This document shows, piece after piece, positions 53,102 through 63,300 of a stretch of 64,000 nucleotides of DNA (within the stretch, counting starts at the first letter, position 1; each line of letters begins with the position of its first letter). This DNA is from Mesorhizobium sp. M1B.F.Ca.ET.045.04.1.1 (GTDB lineage: Bacteria; Pseudomonadota; Alphaproteobacteria; Rhizobiales; Rhizobiaceae), in assembly GCF_003952465.1 (NCBI RefSeq), contig NZ_CP034448.1:7355001-7419000 (forward strand), given 5' to 3'. The position numbers and the translations under genes were made by a program. The notes under the pieces are model-generated. The model had not been told where the DNA came from and made no database searches. It saw only the letters and a program-made list of their open reading frames with translations.

Positions 53102-56100
53102 ATGGATTCTCCGGAGCCAAAAATTACATTGTTCATAGCGACAAACGATCGATTCCAAGTCCATTCGGCTGCGGTGCTCTTTCCGCTAACGATCAACTGG
53201 TTTCTAAGTTCGTCATCTTTCAAAAGTCGATTAACAGCCTCTTTCGCCCCAGCAACATCGCCTGTTTCGACGACCAACGCGTTCTTGCCGTCCACAATGT
53301 ATTCGTCGTAACCAGTCACCTTTCCTACAACAACTGCGCATCCACAAGCCATTGCTTCCATCGGCGGGCCGAAGAACCCTTCAATTCGACTCATTTTCAG
53401 GAAGATGTCGCAGGACGAATAGACCTCGCCCATTTTGCCAAACTCAACACCCTCGAAGAATCTATCAACCCGCCAGTCGTCCGGTGGCCGCCCGGCGGAG
53501 CTCACGACCCAAATCTCGCAATCCAAATCATGAACTGCGCTATAGGCCTCCGCCATACCCTTAAAGGGAATGTTGATAGGCCCTTCTAGGAGAACCCGCA
53601 TTCTACTTCGTTTGGAGGCGGACCTTCCGCCTGCGTGAAAGATAGTGGGGTCCAAGCCGTTCGGAACATAAGCAGCGGTTTTCCCGAACTCTTCTCTCAG
53701 CAACCGCCGTATCCAATGCGCCTCGGTAAGGAACTCGAAGGGTAATTTGTAACCGTCTGCGATGCGCCCCTTTGTCATTTCATCATCAACAAAGCGCCGC
53801 TCATCCGATTGAACAAAGTACATTTTACGCGCAGCTGGTATCTGCTTTACAAAGTCAGCAGTCTGCCATCCTGTCGCAAAAATCACGTCTATATTTCTGA
53901 GGATTTTTCCGTCTACATTACTTACTTTGTATATGGGAATCGTCAATCCCGGATACCACGCTGGATCCGAATGCTCTCCGATATTTATTATTGTTACATC
54001 ATGCCCATACGCAAGAAGCATCATGGCATGCTTGAAAACAACGGCTATACCACCACCAATCCCCACTCCAGGTAATACGAATACTACCTTCTTGAATATA
54101 GGAGGGCGAACACTGAACTCCTGTTCAAATTTTCCTAACCAATATTCGTCATTTTCCTTAAAATTTATTTCATTATTTCCAGCATGAATCCTTATCTTGG
54201 TGAGAATTTGTGGCAGGGCAACGAACTTGCACGCAAAGTGAGCCATCCTGGCCCACAGCTCATGATCTTCCCTGTACTCCATCTGGGGTTTTAGAACTCC
54301 AGACATTGAAAACGCTTCACGTCGGACGGCTACTGTACTCTGACACGGTACACACACGCTTTTTAGCATATCAAGGTCGCACGAAGGGCTGAGGACGACC
54401 TGTCCGTCTTTCAATCCTTCAACTGTACGCGAACCGTCCACGATCGCTTGCCAGCCACCGTAAACCACATCAGCACCCGTTTCCACAAAGGCGCGTTCAG
54501 TCAAAATTAACCTGCTGCGGACAGCCACATCATCGCTGTCCAAAAAGGCAACATACCTACCGGACGCCTCTAGAATTCCTTTGTTCCTGCCGCGAACAGC
54601 ATTTCCCGATGAGACTGGATAACTGAAGACCTTAACTCTAGGATCATTTTTGAACTCATCAACGACAGAAATGGTTTCGTTCGGAGACCCATCCAATACC
54701 AATATCAATTCGAAAGACACAGCTTCCTGAGATAGGATCGAATTTATAGCCTCACGAAGCTCCCATGTTCGATTATATATTGGTATAATAACAGAGAATG
54801 TTGGCTCTTGGGTAGCTTGCCGACCCTCCGACTTTTCTATGCTTGCCGCCAGATCCCGCGCTGCATTTGAGGCTTGGTGAGCTGAATGTGAGGCGACTTT
54901 CCAATGCACTAAACGCAACAGGCTTGGCGCACCTCTCGATACGGTCCAAGAGATTCGACGTCGAAGGAATAAAGGCAAAGGCATAGATCTGTAGAAAAGA
55001 TAGCTGTTCCCAAGTAGACGTTCTAAGATGATCGCTATACGCTTCTCGTGTAGCTTCTGGTTTTCGGTTGCCGCTAGTGTTTCGACGCTCGTGAGAGCGG
55101 CGTTGCGATGCGCCAGGAAGTGAGACAACGGATTGAGATCAGCAAGCGCAACATCCGGATTGCGACGCAGATAGTCACTGCTCCTGAACCATGAATTTGG
55201 ATCGCGGCCCTCTCGAGCGCCAAAGACAACATAGTGCCGCAGCGGATCAATTCGCCACTCAGCTACGTCAGGATTGTTTTTGAGATACCACTGTCCGTCG
55301 AAAGCGCCGGATCGCCTGATTGTGCTGGCTGCGCGCAGGTCGCGAACCGGGGCTAAAGAAAACTTGGTTGCAGCGTTCCACAAAATCGAAAGGGGATAGC
55401 CAATGCTCAACGATGCGCGCTTTGCGAGACGCATTATTGAGCGAAGCGGAGATGTCAAGCGCCAAGACGTGCTACCGTAAACAGCGTTAAGACGATCTCG
55501 TATGCTTCGGTGCTCGGCGAAAATTTGATCCCGCTCGAACGATATACTCGCATGACGGACCTGAAGCGCCTCCAACTCCTGGGTCAAGTGCCGCGCTCGG
55601 CTTTCCACTTCAGCGGCCCGCTGCCGCTCCCGCTCGATCTCAGCCAATAAGCTGCGTTCTCGAGCGAGTTCGACATCTATCCTGGCTACTCTTGCCCGCA
55701 GTTTTTCGAGTTCATCTGTGTAGCGGTAAGTATCAGCAGCGTGTTCTTCGGCCAAACGCTGGAGCACCTCTTGTTGCTGTATTAGTTGTTCGTCCTTCAC
55801 CCCTGTTTCTTGACGGACCTTCTCCAGCTCTGCTGCGTGCCGGTCAATTTCCACCGCCCGCTCGTCGGCCAAACGCTGGAGCACCTTTTGTTGCTGTATT
55901 AATTGTTCGTCCTTCACCCCTGTTTCTTGACGGACCTTCTCCAGCTCTGCTGCGCGCCGGTCAATTTCCACCGCCCGCTCGTCTGCCAAGCGCTGTGCCT
56001 GTGAGCTTGCCTGTACTAATTTTCGAACGCGCGAGCCCATCTCATCGAAGAACGCTTCGCCAAACACCGGAGTGACTGTGTCAAAGGAAACCCGAATAGT

Positions 56101-57003
56101 ATCGAGCAGCGCCATAGCGATGACATCAGAGGGATCGTCTTCAAGTCCCCTCAGCGCGCCATACGCTTGCTTTATCCAACCGTTGATGCGTGGATCAGCG
56201 TCCAGCAGATCGGCGCTCGCGACATGATGCTGATGGTCTACAGAGAAATGGGTGGTTAGAGCTGCCTGGGTGTCAGAGATAGACTGGGGCCACTCCACCA
56301 TCAAAGCAGCGGCAATTTTCTCCAGGCCGGTGCGCCAGTCGTCAAGCATCGCTTCATATGACACGAATATGCGCAACTTGCCCCGTGTTGCTTGTTCGGC
56401 CTCCAGTTCGTGTCGCAGCCATAACAGTGCGCTGAAACCGGACGTGAACCCATCGCGTTTTTCGAGCGAAGCGATTACCGCAAGAGGATTGCGTTGCGTT
56501 AGAACGTAGCGAACGTCAACGTTCATTCGCTTCAGAATTTCCGCATAGAGCGGCACAAAACGCGAGATTCTCGGCTCCTTGAGGACGAAAAGCGGGGCGG
56601 ACCCATATTCCTCATCGATCACTTTAGCGATCTCGGCTTTGTAGAAACGCAGCCGCGCGGCGCCGAGATCAGTTTGCTCGAAAGGGCGCCAGTCATCCCA
56701 GCGGCTGCCGGCCTCAGCCAGCATCTTCTCGTGAAGATCGAGCAGCCGGCTGGGCTCCCAATGCCCCGTCGGATTTGTTGGATTTGCCCCAAGCAAATTC
56801 TTCGGCAGTTCCGCACCAAGCAGGCTGATCGCCCTGGTCAGCGCGCTTGTGCCCGAGCGATGCATGCCGAGCACCATGATGCAGGTGCGCTTCGCGGGCT
56901 TGGTCTTCGCCGACTTGGCCTTGGCGCCTTTCTTCGGCGCCGCTTGATCGGCCGGCTGCGCGCTCGCATCGCGCAGTTGCTCCGGTGATGGATTCTCGCT
57001 CAT
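53092..57003 (-). CDS. Sulfotransferase / coiled-coil / GT2 / GT4 fusion protein
   Basis: A 1303-residue multidomain protein. Residues about 38-330 are a sulfotransferase-like domain with the PAPS loop GMHRSGTSALTRAISLLGAE. Residues about 335-500 are a long coiled coil containing two almost identical 39-residue repeats (QRLADERAVEID...). Residues about 565-640 hold two YL..NPDVA...PL.HY motifs (WYLKNNPDVAEW, YLRRNPDVALAD) seen in other rhizobial glycosyltransferases. A GT2 domain follows (FSVIIPIYNRTWELREAINS, LDGSPNETI, AFLDSDDVAVRSRL; about 734-960) and a GT4 domain ends the protein (VVFVLPGVGIGGGIAVVFKH, FLKMSRIEGFFGPPMEAMAC). It is probably a length-controlling and terminating enzyme for the exported chain. 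ATG 57003 overlaps the rmlD stop (ATGA). Confidence 0.88.
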   Translation of the reverse strand: MSENPSPEQLRDASAQPADQAAPKKGAKAKSAKTKPAKRTCIMVLGMHRSGTSALTRAISLLGAELPKNLLGANPTNPTGHWEPSRLLDLHEKMLAEAGSRWDDWRPFEQTDLGAARLRFYKAEIAKVIDEEYGSAPLFVLKEPRISRFVPLYAEILKRMNVDVRYVLTQRNPLAVIASLEKRDGFTSGFSALLWLRHELEAEQATRGKLRIFVSYEAMLDDWRTGLEKIAAALMVEWPQSISDTQAALTTHFSVDHQHHVASADLLDADPRINGWIKQAYGALRGLEDDPSDVIAMALLDTIRVSFDTVTPVFGEAFFDEMGSRVRKLVQASSQAQRLADERAVEIDRRAAELEKVRQETGVKDEQLIQQQKVLQRLADERAVEIDRHAAELEKVRQETGVKDEQLIQQQEVLQRLAEEHAADTYRYTDELEKLRARVARIDVELARERSLLAEIERERQRAAEVESRARHLTQELEALQVRHASISFERDQIFAEHRSIRDRLNAVYGSTSWRLTSPLRSIMRLAKRASLSIGYPLSILWNAATKFSLAPVRDLRAASTIRRSGAFDGQWYLKNNPDVAEWRIDPLRHYVVFGAREGRDPNSWFRSSDYLRRNPDVALADLNPLSHFLAHRNAALTSVETLAATENQKLHEKRIAIILERLLGNSYLFYRSMPLPLFLRRRISWTVSRGAPSLLRLVHWKVASHSAHQASNAARDLAASIEKSEGRQATQEPTFSVIIPIYNRTWELREAINSILSQEAVSFELILVLDGSPNETISVVDEFKNDPRVKVFSYPVSSGNAVRGRNKGILEASGRYVAFLDSDDVAVRSRLILTERAFVETGADVVYGGWQAIVDGSRTVEGLKDGQVVLSPSCDLDMLKSVCVPCQSTVAVRREAFSMSGVLKPQMEYREDHELWARMAHFACKFVALPQILTKIRIHAGNNEINFKENDEYWLGKFEQEFSVRPPIFKKVVFVLPGVGIGGGIAVVFKHAMMLLAYGHDVTIINIGEHSDPAWYPGLTIPIYKVSNVDGKILRNIDVIFATGWQTADFVKQIPAARKMYFVQSDERRFVDDEMTKGRIADGYKLPFEFLTEAHWIRRLLREEFGKTAAYVPNGLDPTIFHAGGRSASKRSRMRVLLEGPINIPFKGMAEAYSAVHDLDCEIWVVSSAGRPPDDWRVDRFFEGVEFGKMGEVYSSCDIFLKMSRIEGFFGPPMEAMACGCAVVVGKVTGYDEYIVDGKNALVVETGDVAGAKEAVNRLLKDDELRNQLIVSGKSTAAEWTWNRSFVAMNNVIFGSGESICS
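55751..55984 (-). repeat. Two 117-bp tandem repeats inside the fusion gene
   Basis: 55751-55867 and 55868-55984 are nearly identical (a handful of mismatches) and a third copy begins at 55985 but diverges. Each unit encodes 39 residues of coiled coil, so copy-number change keeps the frame. Confidence 0.88.
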
Positions 57004-57904
57004 GTGCTCATTGTCGATTTCGTCTCGCCTCCGACCAGCCGGCTCGCCACCGCTTCCACCGATGCTCGCCATGGCGGCGCGCGCCACTGGAATACGTCCT
57101 CGAATTTCACGCTCGACAGCCGCGAGTTGGCCGGCCGTAGCGCCTTGGTCGGGTAATCCACTGTGGCGATGTCGCGCACGCTCGCGTGCGGGCCGCCAAG
57201 CGCCCGGCTTGCCCCCATGACATGACGGGCACAGCCGCTCCAATTGGTCTCGCCGGTTCCCACCAAATGGTAGACGCCGAAGGCGTCGAAAGCCTTATCG
57301 CGGTCGAACGTCTCGGCCGCGTGCAGGATCGCGTCGGCGATGTCGAGCGCCGAGGTCGGATTTCCCCATTGGTCGGCGACGACCGAAATCTCGTCGCGGT
57401 CGCTGGCGAGCCTCAGCATCGTCTTGACGAAGTTCTTGCCGAAGGGACTGTAGACCCAGGCGGTGCGCAGGATGAGGTGGCGCGGATTGGCGGCCACCAC
57501 CGCTTCCTCGCCGGCGAGCTTGGAGGCGCCGTAGACGCCGAGCGGCGCGGTCGCGTCGGTCTCGACATAGGCGCCGTCCTTGGTGCCGTCGAAGACATAG
57601 TCAGTCGACAGATGGATAACGGGGACGCCAAGCCTGGCCGCCGCTTCCGCCACCTTGCCGGAGCCGGTTGCGTTCACCGCGAAGGCCAGGTCCTTCTCGT
57701 CCTCGGCCTGGTCGACCGCGGTGTAGGCGGCGGCGGAAACGACGATGTCGGGCTTGGCCGCTTCAAGTGCCGCGAACACCGTGTCGGGCCGCGCCAGATC
57801 GAGCGCGGGCCGGCCGACGGCAACGACCTCGACATCGTCGCGGCCCCGCACCACCTCGACCAGGCTGGCGGCGACCTGGCCCAAGCGTCCGGTGACGGCA
57901 AGCC

Positions 57905-57908
<4 letters not shown>
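57000..57908 (-). CDS. rmlD: dTDP-4-dehydrorhamnose reductase RmlD
   Basis: A 302-residue extended SDR that makes dTDP-L-rhamnose in the last step. RLAVTGRLGQVAASLVEVV is the cofactor loop, VVSAAAYTAVDQAEDEKDLA and VIHLSTDYVFDGTKDGAYVE are diagnostic, with catalytic Tyr-Lys in VYGASKLAGEEAV. Its ATG overlaps the rmlB stop and its stop overlaps the fusion gene start, so translation is coupled on both sides. Confidence 0.95.
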
Positions 57909-59074
<1,166 letters not shown>

Positions 59075-59088
59075 GCCGCCCTCTCTCC

Positions 59089-59643
59089 TCACGCAAACAC
59101 CTCCGCAACGGCGAGCAACGGCGCCTTGCGGTCCTTGTCCGAAAGCTGGAATCCGCCGGCAATTGCCGGCCATTCGATACCGATTGCAGGGTCGTCAAAA
59201 CGGATCGACCGGTCATGCTCGGGCGAATAGGTGTCGGTCACCTTGTACAGCACCTCCGTATCCGGCACGAGCGTGACGAAGCCGTGCGCGAAACCCTTCG
59301 GCACCAGGATCTGGTTGCCCATCTGCGCCGACACCTCCAGCGCCACCCATTTGCCGAAAGTCGGCGAAGTGCTTCGGATGTCGACCGCGACATCGAGCAC
59401 GCTTCCCCTGACGACGCGCAGCAGCTTGTCCTGGGCGCGCGGCGGCAGCTGGTAGTGCAGCCCGCGCAACACGCCGGCCGCGGCGGAATAGGAATGGTTG
59501 TCCTGCACGAAGGCGAGATCGATGCCGGCCTCGGCGAAACGCCCGGCATTCCAGGTCTCGCTGAAAAAACCGCGCGCGTCGCCATGCCGCTTCGGCACGA
59601 TCTCCAGCAGGCCGTCGAGGCCGAGCTGCCTGATCTCAAGCAC
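59089..59643 (-). CDS. rmlC: dTDP-4-dehydrorhamnose 3,5-epimerase RmlC
   Basis: A 184-residue cupin epimerase. Conserved motifs are HGDARGFFSETWNAGRF, FVQDNHSYSAAAGVLRGLHY, VVRGSVLDVAVDIR, and VPKGFAHGFVTL with the active-site His and Tyr. It starts with GTG at 59643 inside the end of rmlA, an 8-base overlap. Length is normal. Confidence 0.94.
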   Translation of the reverse strand: MLEIRQLGLDGLLEIVPKRHGDARGFFSETWNAGRFAEAGIDLAFVQDNHSYSAAAGVLRGLHYQLPPRAQDKLLRVVRGSVLDVAVDIRSTSPTFGKWVALEVSAQMGNQILVPKGFAHGFVTLVPDTEVLYKVTDTYSPEHDRSIRFDDPAIGIEWPAIAGGFQLSDKDRKAPLLAVAEVFA

Positions 59644-60526
59644 CTCGTTCCTCCGTCAGATCGGCCACGCGCTTGCGCAGATAGGCGGCATATTCGTTCT
59701 TGCCCAGGTGGGCGGCGCGCTCCAGAACCTTTTCGGCGCCGAGCCAGCCCTGCTCGAAGGCGATTTCCTCCGGGCAAGCGACCTTTATGCCCTGGCGATG
59801 CTCGATGGTGCGTACGAAGGACGATGCCTCGTGCAGGCTGTCATGCGTGCCGGTGTCAAGCCAGGCATAGCCGCGGCCGAGCTGATGCACGTGCAGTTGC
59901 CCGCGCTCGAGATAGACGTTGTTGACCGCCGTGATCTCGAGCTCGCCGCGCGCCGAAGGGCGGATCGTCGAGGCGATATCGACGACATCGTTGTCGTAGA
60001 AATAGAGACCCGTGACCGCCCAGTTGGACTTCGGCTTCTGCGGTTTTTCCTCGATCGTCAAAGCCTTGCCGGTCGCCTTGTCGAACGAAACCACGCCGTA
60101 ACGCTCCGGATCCTCGACATGATAGGCGAAGACCGAGGCGCCGCTGTCACGGCCGGCCGCGGCACGGCACAGATGCGACAGGCCCTCACCGAAATAGATG
60201 TTGTCGCCCAGAATCATCGACACATCGTCCTTGCCGATGAAGTCGCGGCCGATGATGAAAGCCTCGGCGAGGCCATTGGGTTGCGGCTGTTCGGCGTAAG
60301 AAAGTTCCACACCGAATTCGGAGCCGTCACCCAGCAAAGCCTGAAAGACCGGCAAGTCGCGCGGAGTTGAAATGACCAGAATCTGGCGGATCCCCGCCAG
60401 CATCAGCACGCTCAGCGGATAATAGATCATCGGCTTGTCGTAGATCGGCAGTATCTGCTTAGAAGCCGCTAATGTAAGCGGATAGAGGCGTGTGCCGCTG
60501 CCGCCCGCAAGGATAATTCCCTTCAA
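59636..60526 (-). CDS. rmlA: Glucose-1-phosphate thymidylyltransferase RmlA
   Basis: A 296-residue nucleotidyltransferase producing dTDP-glucose. N-terminal MKGIILAGGSGTRLYPLTLA (nucleotide loop), then KPMIYYPLSVLMLAGIR, VSMILGDNIYFGEGL, EEKPQKPKSNWAVTGLYFYD and AWLDTGTHDSLHEAS. I choose the TTG at 60526 because it gives the conserved MKGIIL start and AAGGGAG lies about 7 bases upstream; a GTG at 60562 would add 12 unconserved residues. First structural gene of the long minus-strand polysaccharide operon, 520 bases after an ops-like element. Confidence 0.93.
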   Translation of the reverse strand: MKGIILAGGSGTRLYPLTLAASKQILPIYDKPMIYYPLSVLMLAGIRQILVISTPRDLPVFQALLGDGSEFGVELSYAEQPQPNGLAEAFIIGRDFIGKDDVSMILGDNIYFGEGLSHLCRAAAGRDSGASVFAYHVEDPERYGVVSFDKATGKALTIEEKPQKPKSNWAVTGLYFYDNDVVDIASTIRPSARGELEITAVNNVYLERGQLHVHQLGRGYAWLDTGTHDSLHEASSFVRTIEHRQGIKVACPEEIAFEQGWLGAEKVLERAAHLGKNEYAAYLRKRVADLTEERGA

Positions 60527-61148
60527 CAAGCGCTCCCTTGAACTACCGATGCCGGCACCCACATCAAGTTCCCGTGCTTAAGGCTCATGCCGATGGATGA
60601 GGGCGTTCAGGCAAATGCCAACGAAATGAAGTTTGAACTGCCAGCCTGAAAGCGACTGCAGTCCAGCCGCAGAAAATGCGGATGCTGTGTTTTTCTGACC
60701 AGGCGTTCTTCCCCGTTGCGACAATACAGAGTCCGTTATGTCCATTTGGCTCATCAAGCATCGTCCCACATGGCAAAACGCCTTTCGCCGCATTTTGAAA
60801 TCGCCGCACCAGCGGCAAAGCCGCCCCGCCGGAGGCGCACCGATGTAATCGCGCCCAATCTAACAGCGGGCTGCGGTGCGCGAGATCTAGGAGACCTTGC
60901 AAACAATGATCCGGTTCCATAAGGGCGACGAGCACGACGCCAAAAATAAACCCTATGGCCGCGGCGACACTTGCGATGATTGCCAGCTTCGCGCTCTAAC
61001 CGTTCGGTCCCCTGGAAATTTCGCCGGCCCGGCCCGCCATCTAGCGTCCCACGCTACCGCACTCCGGGTGCGATGAGACGCCCGGCGACAAGAAACTTGA
61101 GCCAAGGATGCGCAAGACGCGCGCCCCCTCTTCCCCTTTTTTTGCTGC
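60527..61148. other. Long leader between the antiterminator gene and rmlA
   Basis: About 620 bases without a gene, lying between the NusG-like gene and rmlA on the same strand. It contains the ops-like element at 61050-61060. Small open frames here show no protein character. A leader of this size with a recruitment site is what an antiterminator-controlled operon would need. Confidence 0.5.
61050..61060 (-). promoter_or_regulatory. ops-like element (RfaH/NusG-paralog recruitment site)
   Basis: The minus strand reads TGCGGTAGCGTGG; its 11 bases GCGGTAGCGTG match positions 2-12 of the E. coli ops element GGCGGTAGCGTG, with only the first G replaced by T. It lies about 90 bases after the stop codon of the NusG-like gene and 524 bases before rmlA, in the sense orientation for the operon. 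Function is inferred from position and match. Confidence 0.55.
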
Positions 61149-61667
61149 CTACGCCGGCAACAAGTTTTGAGCCGTCGTGCTCACAGGCACACATCCACCC
61201 AGAAGTTCCAGAAGCACAGTCACCCGGCCCTTTTCGTCGAGGCTAGCAAGGGCGCCTATCTGCCTGGCAAACGGCCCGCCGATCAATTCCACTCGGTCTC
61301 CGGGCTGGAGACCGACGCTGAAATCGATAATGTCATCCACTCCAGCCCTTGCCTTCAGTGCATCGATAAAGCCTCGCTCAACGGTCGCCGGCGCCTCGCC
61401 GCTCGTGAGGATCTTGACCACACCGTATGTTCCGTTAACGGACCTCCATCGCGCCCCCTCGGATGCCTTCACAAACAGGTAGCCTGGAAACAACGGGATC
61501 GTACGAGTTGATTTCTTTCGAGCGTGGCATACAGTTCGCCGCATCCTCGGCAGGAACACCCGAAATCCCTGATTGTCCAAGTTGAGCGCGGCAACTGCTT
61601 CTTTCCGTGCTTTCGTGGCGACTACAAACCACTCTGCCGGAAGCGCGAGGGCGAACAGATTTTTCAT
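61149..61667 (-). CDS. NusG-family transcription antiterminator (RfaH/LoaP-like)
   Basis: A 172-residue NusG paralog: N-terminal NGN domain (EWFVVATKARKEAVAALNLD, GFRVFLPRMRRT, TIPLFPGYLFVKASEGARWR, GVVKILTSGEAP) and C-terminal KOW domain (FSVGLQPGDRVELIGGPFAR, EKGRVTVLLELLGG). Core NusG would lie beside secE/rplK; this one heads a polysaccharide operon, which is the usual place of specialised paralogs such as RfaH, UpxY and LoaP that stop premature termination in long glycan operons. Start at ATG 61667; the ribosome binding site is weak. Confidence 0.9.
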   Translation of the reverse strand: MKNLFALALPAEWFVVATKARKEAVAALNLDNQGFRVFLPRMRRTVCHARKKSTRTIPLFPGYLFVKASEGARWRSVNGTYGVVKILTSGEAPATVERGFIDALKARAGVDDIIDFSVGLQPGDRVELIGGPFARQIGALASLDEKGRVTVLLELLGGCVPVSTTAQNLLPA

Positions 61668-62145
61668 TGTCCGTTGATGGTCCCGACTGCCGCTCAGACA
61701 TCGCTACGTTGCGGACGGCCGAAAATTCTGAAGCGCATCGTCATTCCATCGTGCCTCCCGCATGTGGAGCCCTGCGACAGGCCGCGGGTCCTCCAATGCC
61801 ACCCCCGGCGGCAACGCTTGGTTCGTAGGCAAGGTCAACGCTGCCGTCGTCATCCAAAAGGTTGACGCGGAGAGAAATACTTGCGGGATGCTTCGAGAGT
61901 AAAGAACAACTCGGGAGCCTGCGGCAGGCCGCGACCTATATTAGCAGATCGCAAAATCGACGATTTGCGAGGCGGCATGAGAATTCGGTTCGAGTTGCTG
62001 CTGGCCCTGCCGGGGCAATGCCATCATCACGCCTTTCCCGGTACTTCGCCACTTCGGCTGCCTCGGCCGGTTTCCGGTGAATTTCCAGGCACCGCTACCG
62101 TCCACCCGGCCGACGCCGATCCCTGTCGCCCGGCTCGGAGCCTTG
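61668..62145. other. Intergenic region upstream of the antiterminator gene
   Basis: 478 bases between the LuxR-type gene and the NusG-like gene, both on the minus strand. It should carry the promoter for the polysaccharide operon. I see no named motif; short open frames are not convincing. Confidence 0.35.
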
Positions 62146-63300
62146 CTATAGACTTGGCGGGACGAGGCGCTGTACCAAGGCCATAAGCTCGGCATGACGC
62201 GCAACGCCCATCTTCGCGAAAATGCGCGTGCGATGCGTTTTTGCAGTGGTGATGCCGATGCCGAGGCTGTGTGCCGCATTGGTCAGGCTCTCACCCGAGG
62301 ACAGATGTGCAAGCATGCGCGTTTCGGCAGGGGTCAATCCGAACATCCGCGCAACGGTTCCCATATCGACTCGCGATGGTGTGTCGGCGGCAACGACGAA
62401 GACGGCGGCCGTGGCATCGGCGACGAGCCGGGTACGCGTGCTTCTCGCAAGTGGCAGCACATGTGCTGTCGCCGCCGTACTGCCGCCGTGGACGAGCGGC
62501 ACGGCTGTGCCCTTGCGGCCGATGCCTGTTTCATCACCGTGGGCTAGTTCGATCGCACGGAGCAACTTGGTGGTTGCGTCTGGATGCCGAGCGCCGATTT
62601 TACCCCCCTGCGAAATGATCGGTAAGCGGGACGCCAGCATGGCTCGGGCCGGCTCGTTGGTGTGCAGAATGCGTCCTGTCGGCCCGACAATGACAACCCC
62701 TGCGGCGACATTGTCCAAGGTCTCGCCAAACGCAGCGTTTTCCAGATTTTTCATGTCGATCAAGTCGCTGATCGCAATGGCCCGGCGTAGATGTGGGGCG
62801 AGCACATGAAGGATATGCCGATCCCGATCCGTTACCATTTCCTCGCTCTCGTGCCGGTAGAGAGAGAAAACGGCGAAGCGATCAATTTGGCGCATAAGTA
62901 TCAAGTGGATTGAATCTATATATCCGCGCGACGGTAATTTCTCCTGAATCCAACGGGTGCTGCCAACGACGCGCGGAGCCTCTTGGGTGAGTGAAAATGG
63001 CCGGTCCAGATCACGCGTCCAGAAATCCGGCAGGCTAATCCAAGAGCCCGCAATCTCTGAGCGGAACTCACTGAGAATCTCCGGATCTAAGTTCCATGCA
63101 TCAAGCAGGTGAACTGTCGGCGGATCGACGCCGCTCATGATCATCATGCCTGAACAGCATCGCGTCGCCTCTCCGATCATGGCCATCGTGCGGAGCCAGC
63201 CGCAAGGTTCTATTGTGCAGTCGTAGACGGCGCCCACCAACTCAGAGAGCAACATCGGATCGATAGCCGAGACATTGTTGTCTTGATCAGCGCGTGCCAC
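62146..63300 (-). CDS. LuxR-type transcriptional regulator
   Basis: A 384-residue regulator starting with GTG 63300 after GGGGAG. The N-terminal 190 residues are a helical sensor region without a receiver phosphorylation site; residues about 195-290 look PAS-like (VAAGVVIVGPTGRILHTNEP); the C-terminus is a GerE/LuxR helix-turn-helix (FGLTPAETRMLAHLSSGESL, AAHSLGIGITTAKTHRTRIF, KMGVARHAELMAL). It has the same layout as the IS21-disrupted regulator at 26-29.9 kb. Position upstream of the polysaccharide operon makes a link possible but unproven. Confidence 0.88.
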   Translation of the reverse strand: MARADQDNNVSAIDPMLLSELVGAVYDCTIEPCGWLRTMAMIGEATRCCSGMMIMSGVDPPTVHLLDAWNLDPEILSEFRSEIAGSWISLPDFWTRDLDRPFSLTQEAPRVVGSTRWIQEKLPSRGYIDSIHLILMRQIDRFAVFSLYRHESEEMVTDRDRHILHVLAPHLRRAIAISDLIDMKNLENAAFGETLDNVAAGVVIVGPTGRILHTNEPARAMLASRLPIISQGGKIGARHPDATTKLLRAIELAHGDETGIGRKGTAVPLVHGGSTAATAHVLPLARSTRTRLVADATAAVFVVAADTPSRVDMGTVARMFGLTPAETRMLAHLSSGESLTNAAHSLGIGITTAKTHRTRIFAKMGVARHAELMALVQRLVPPSL

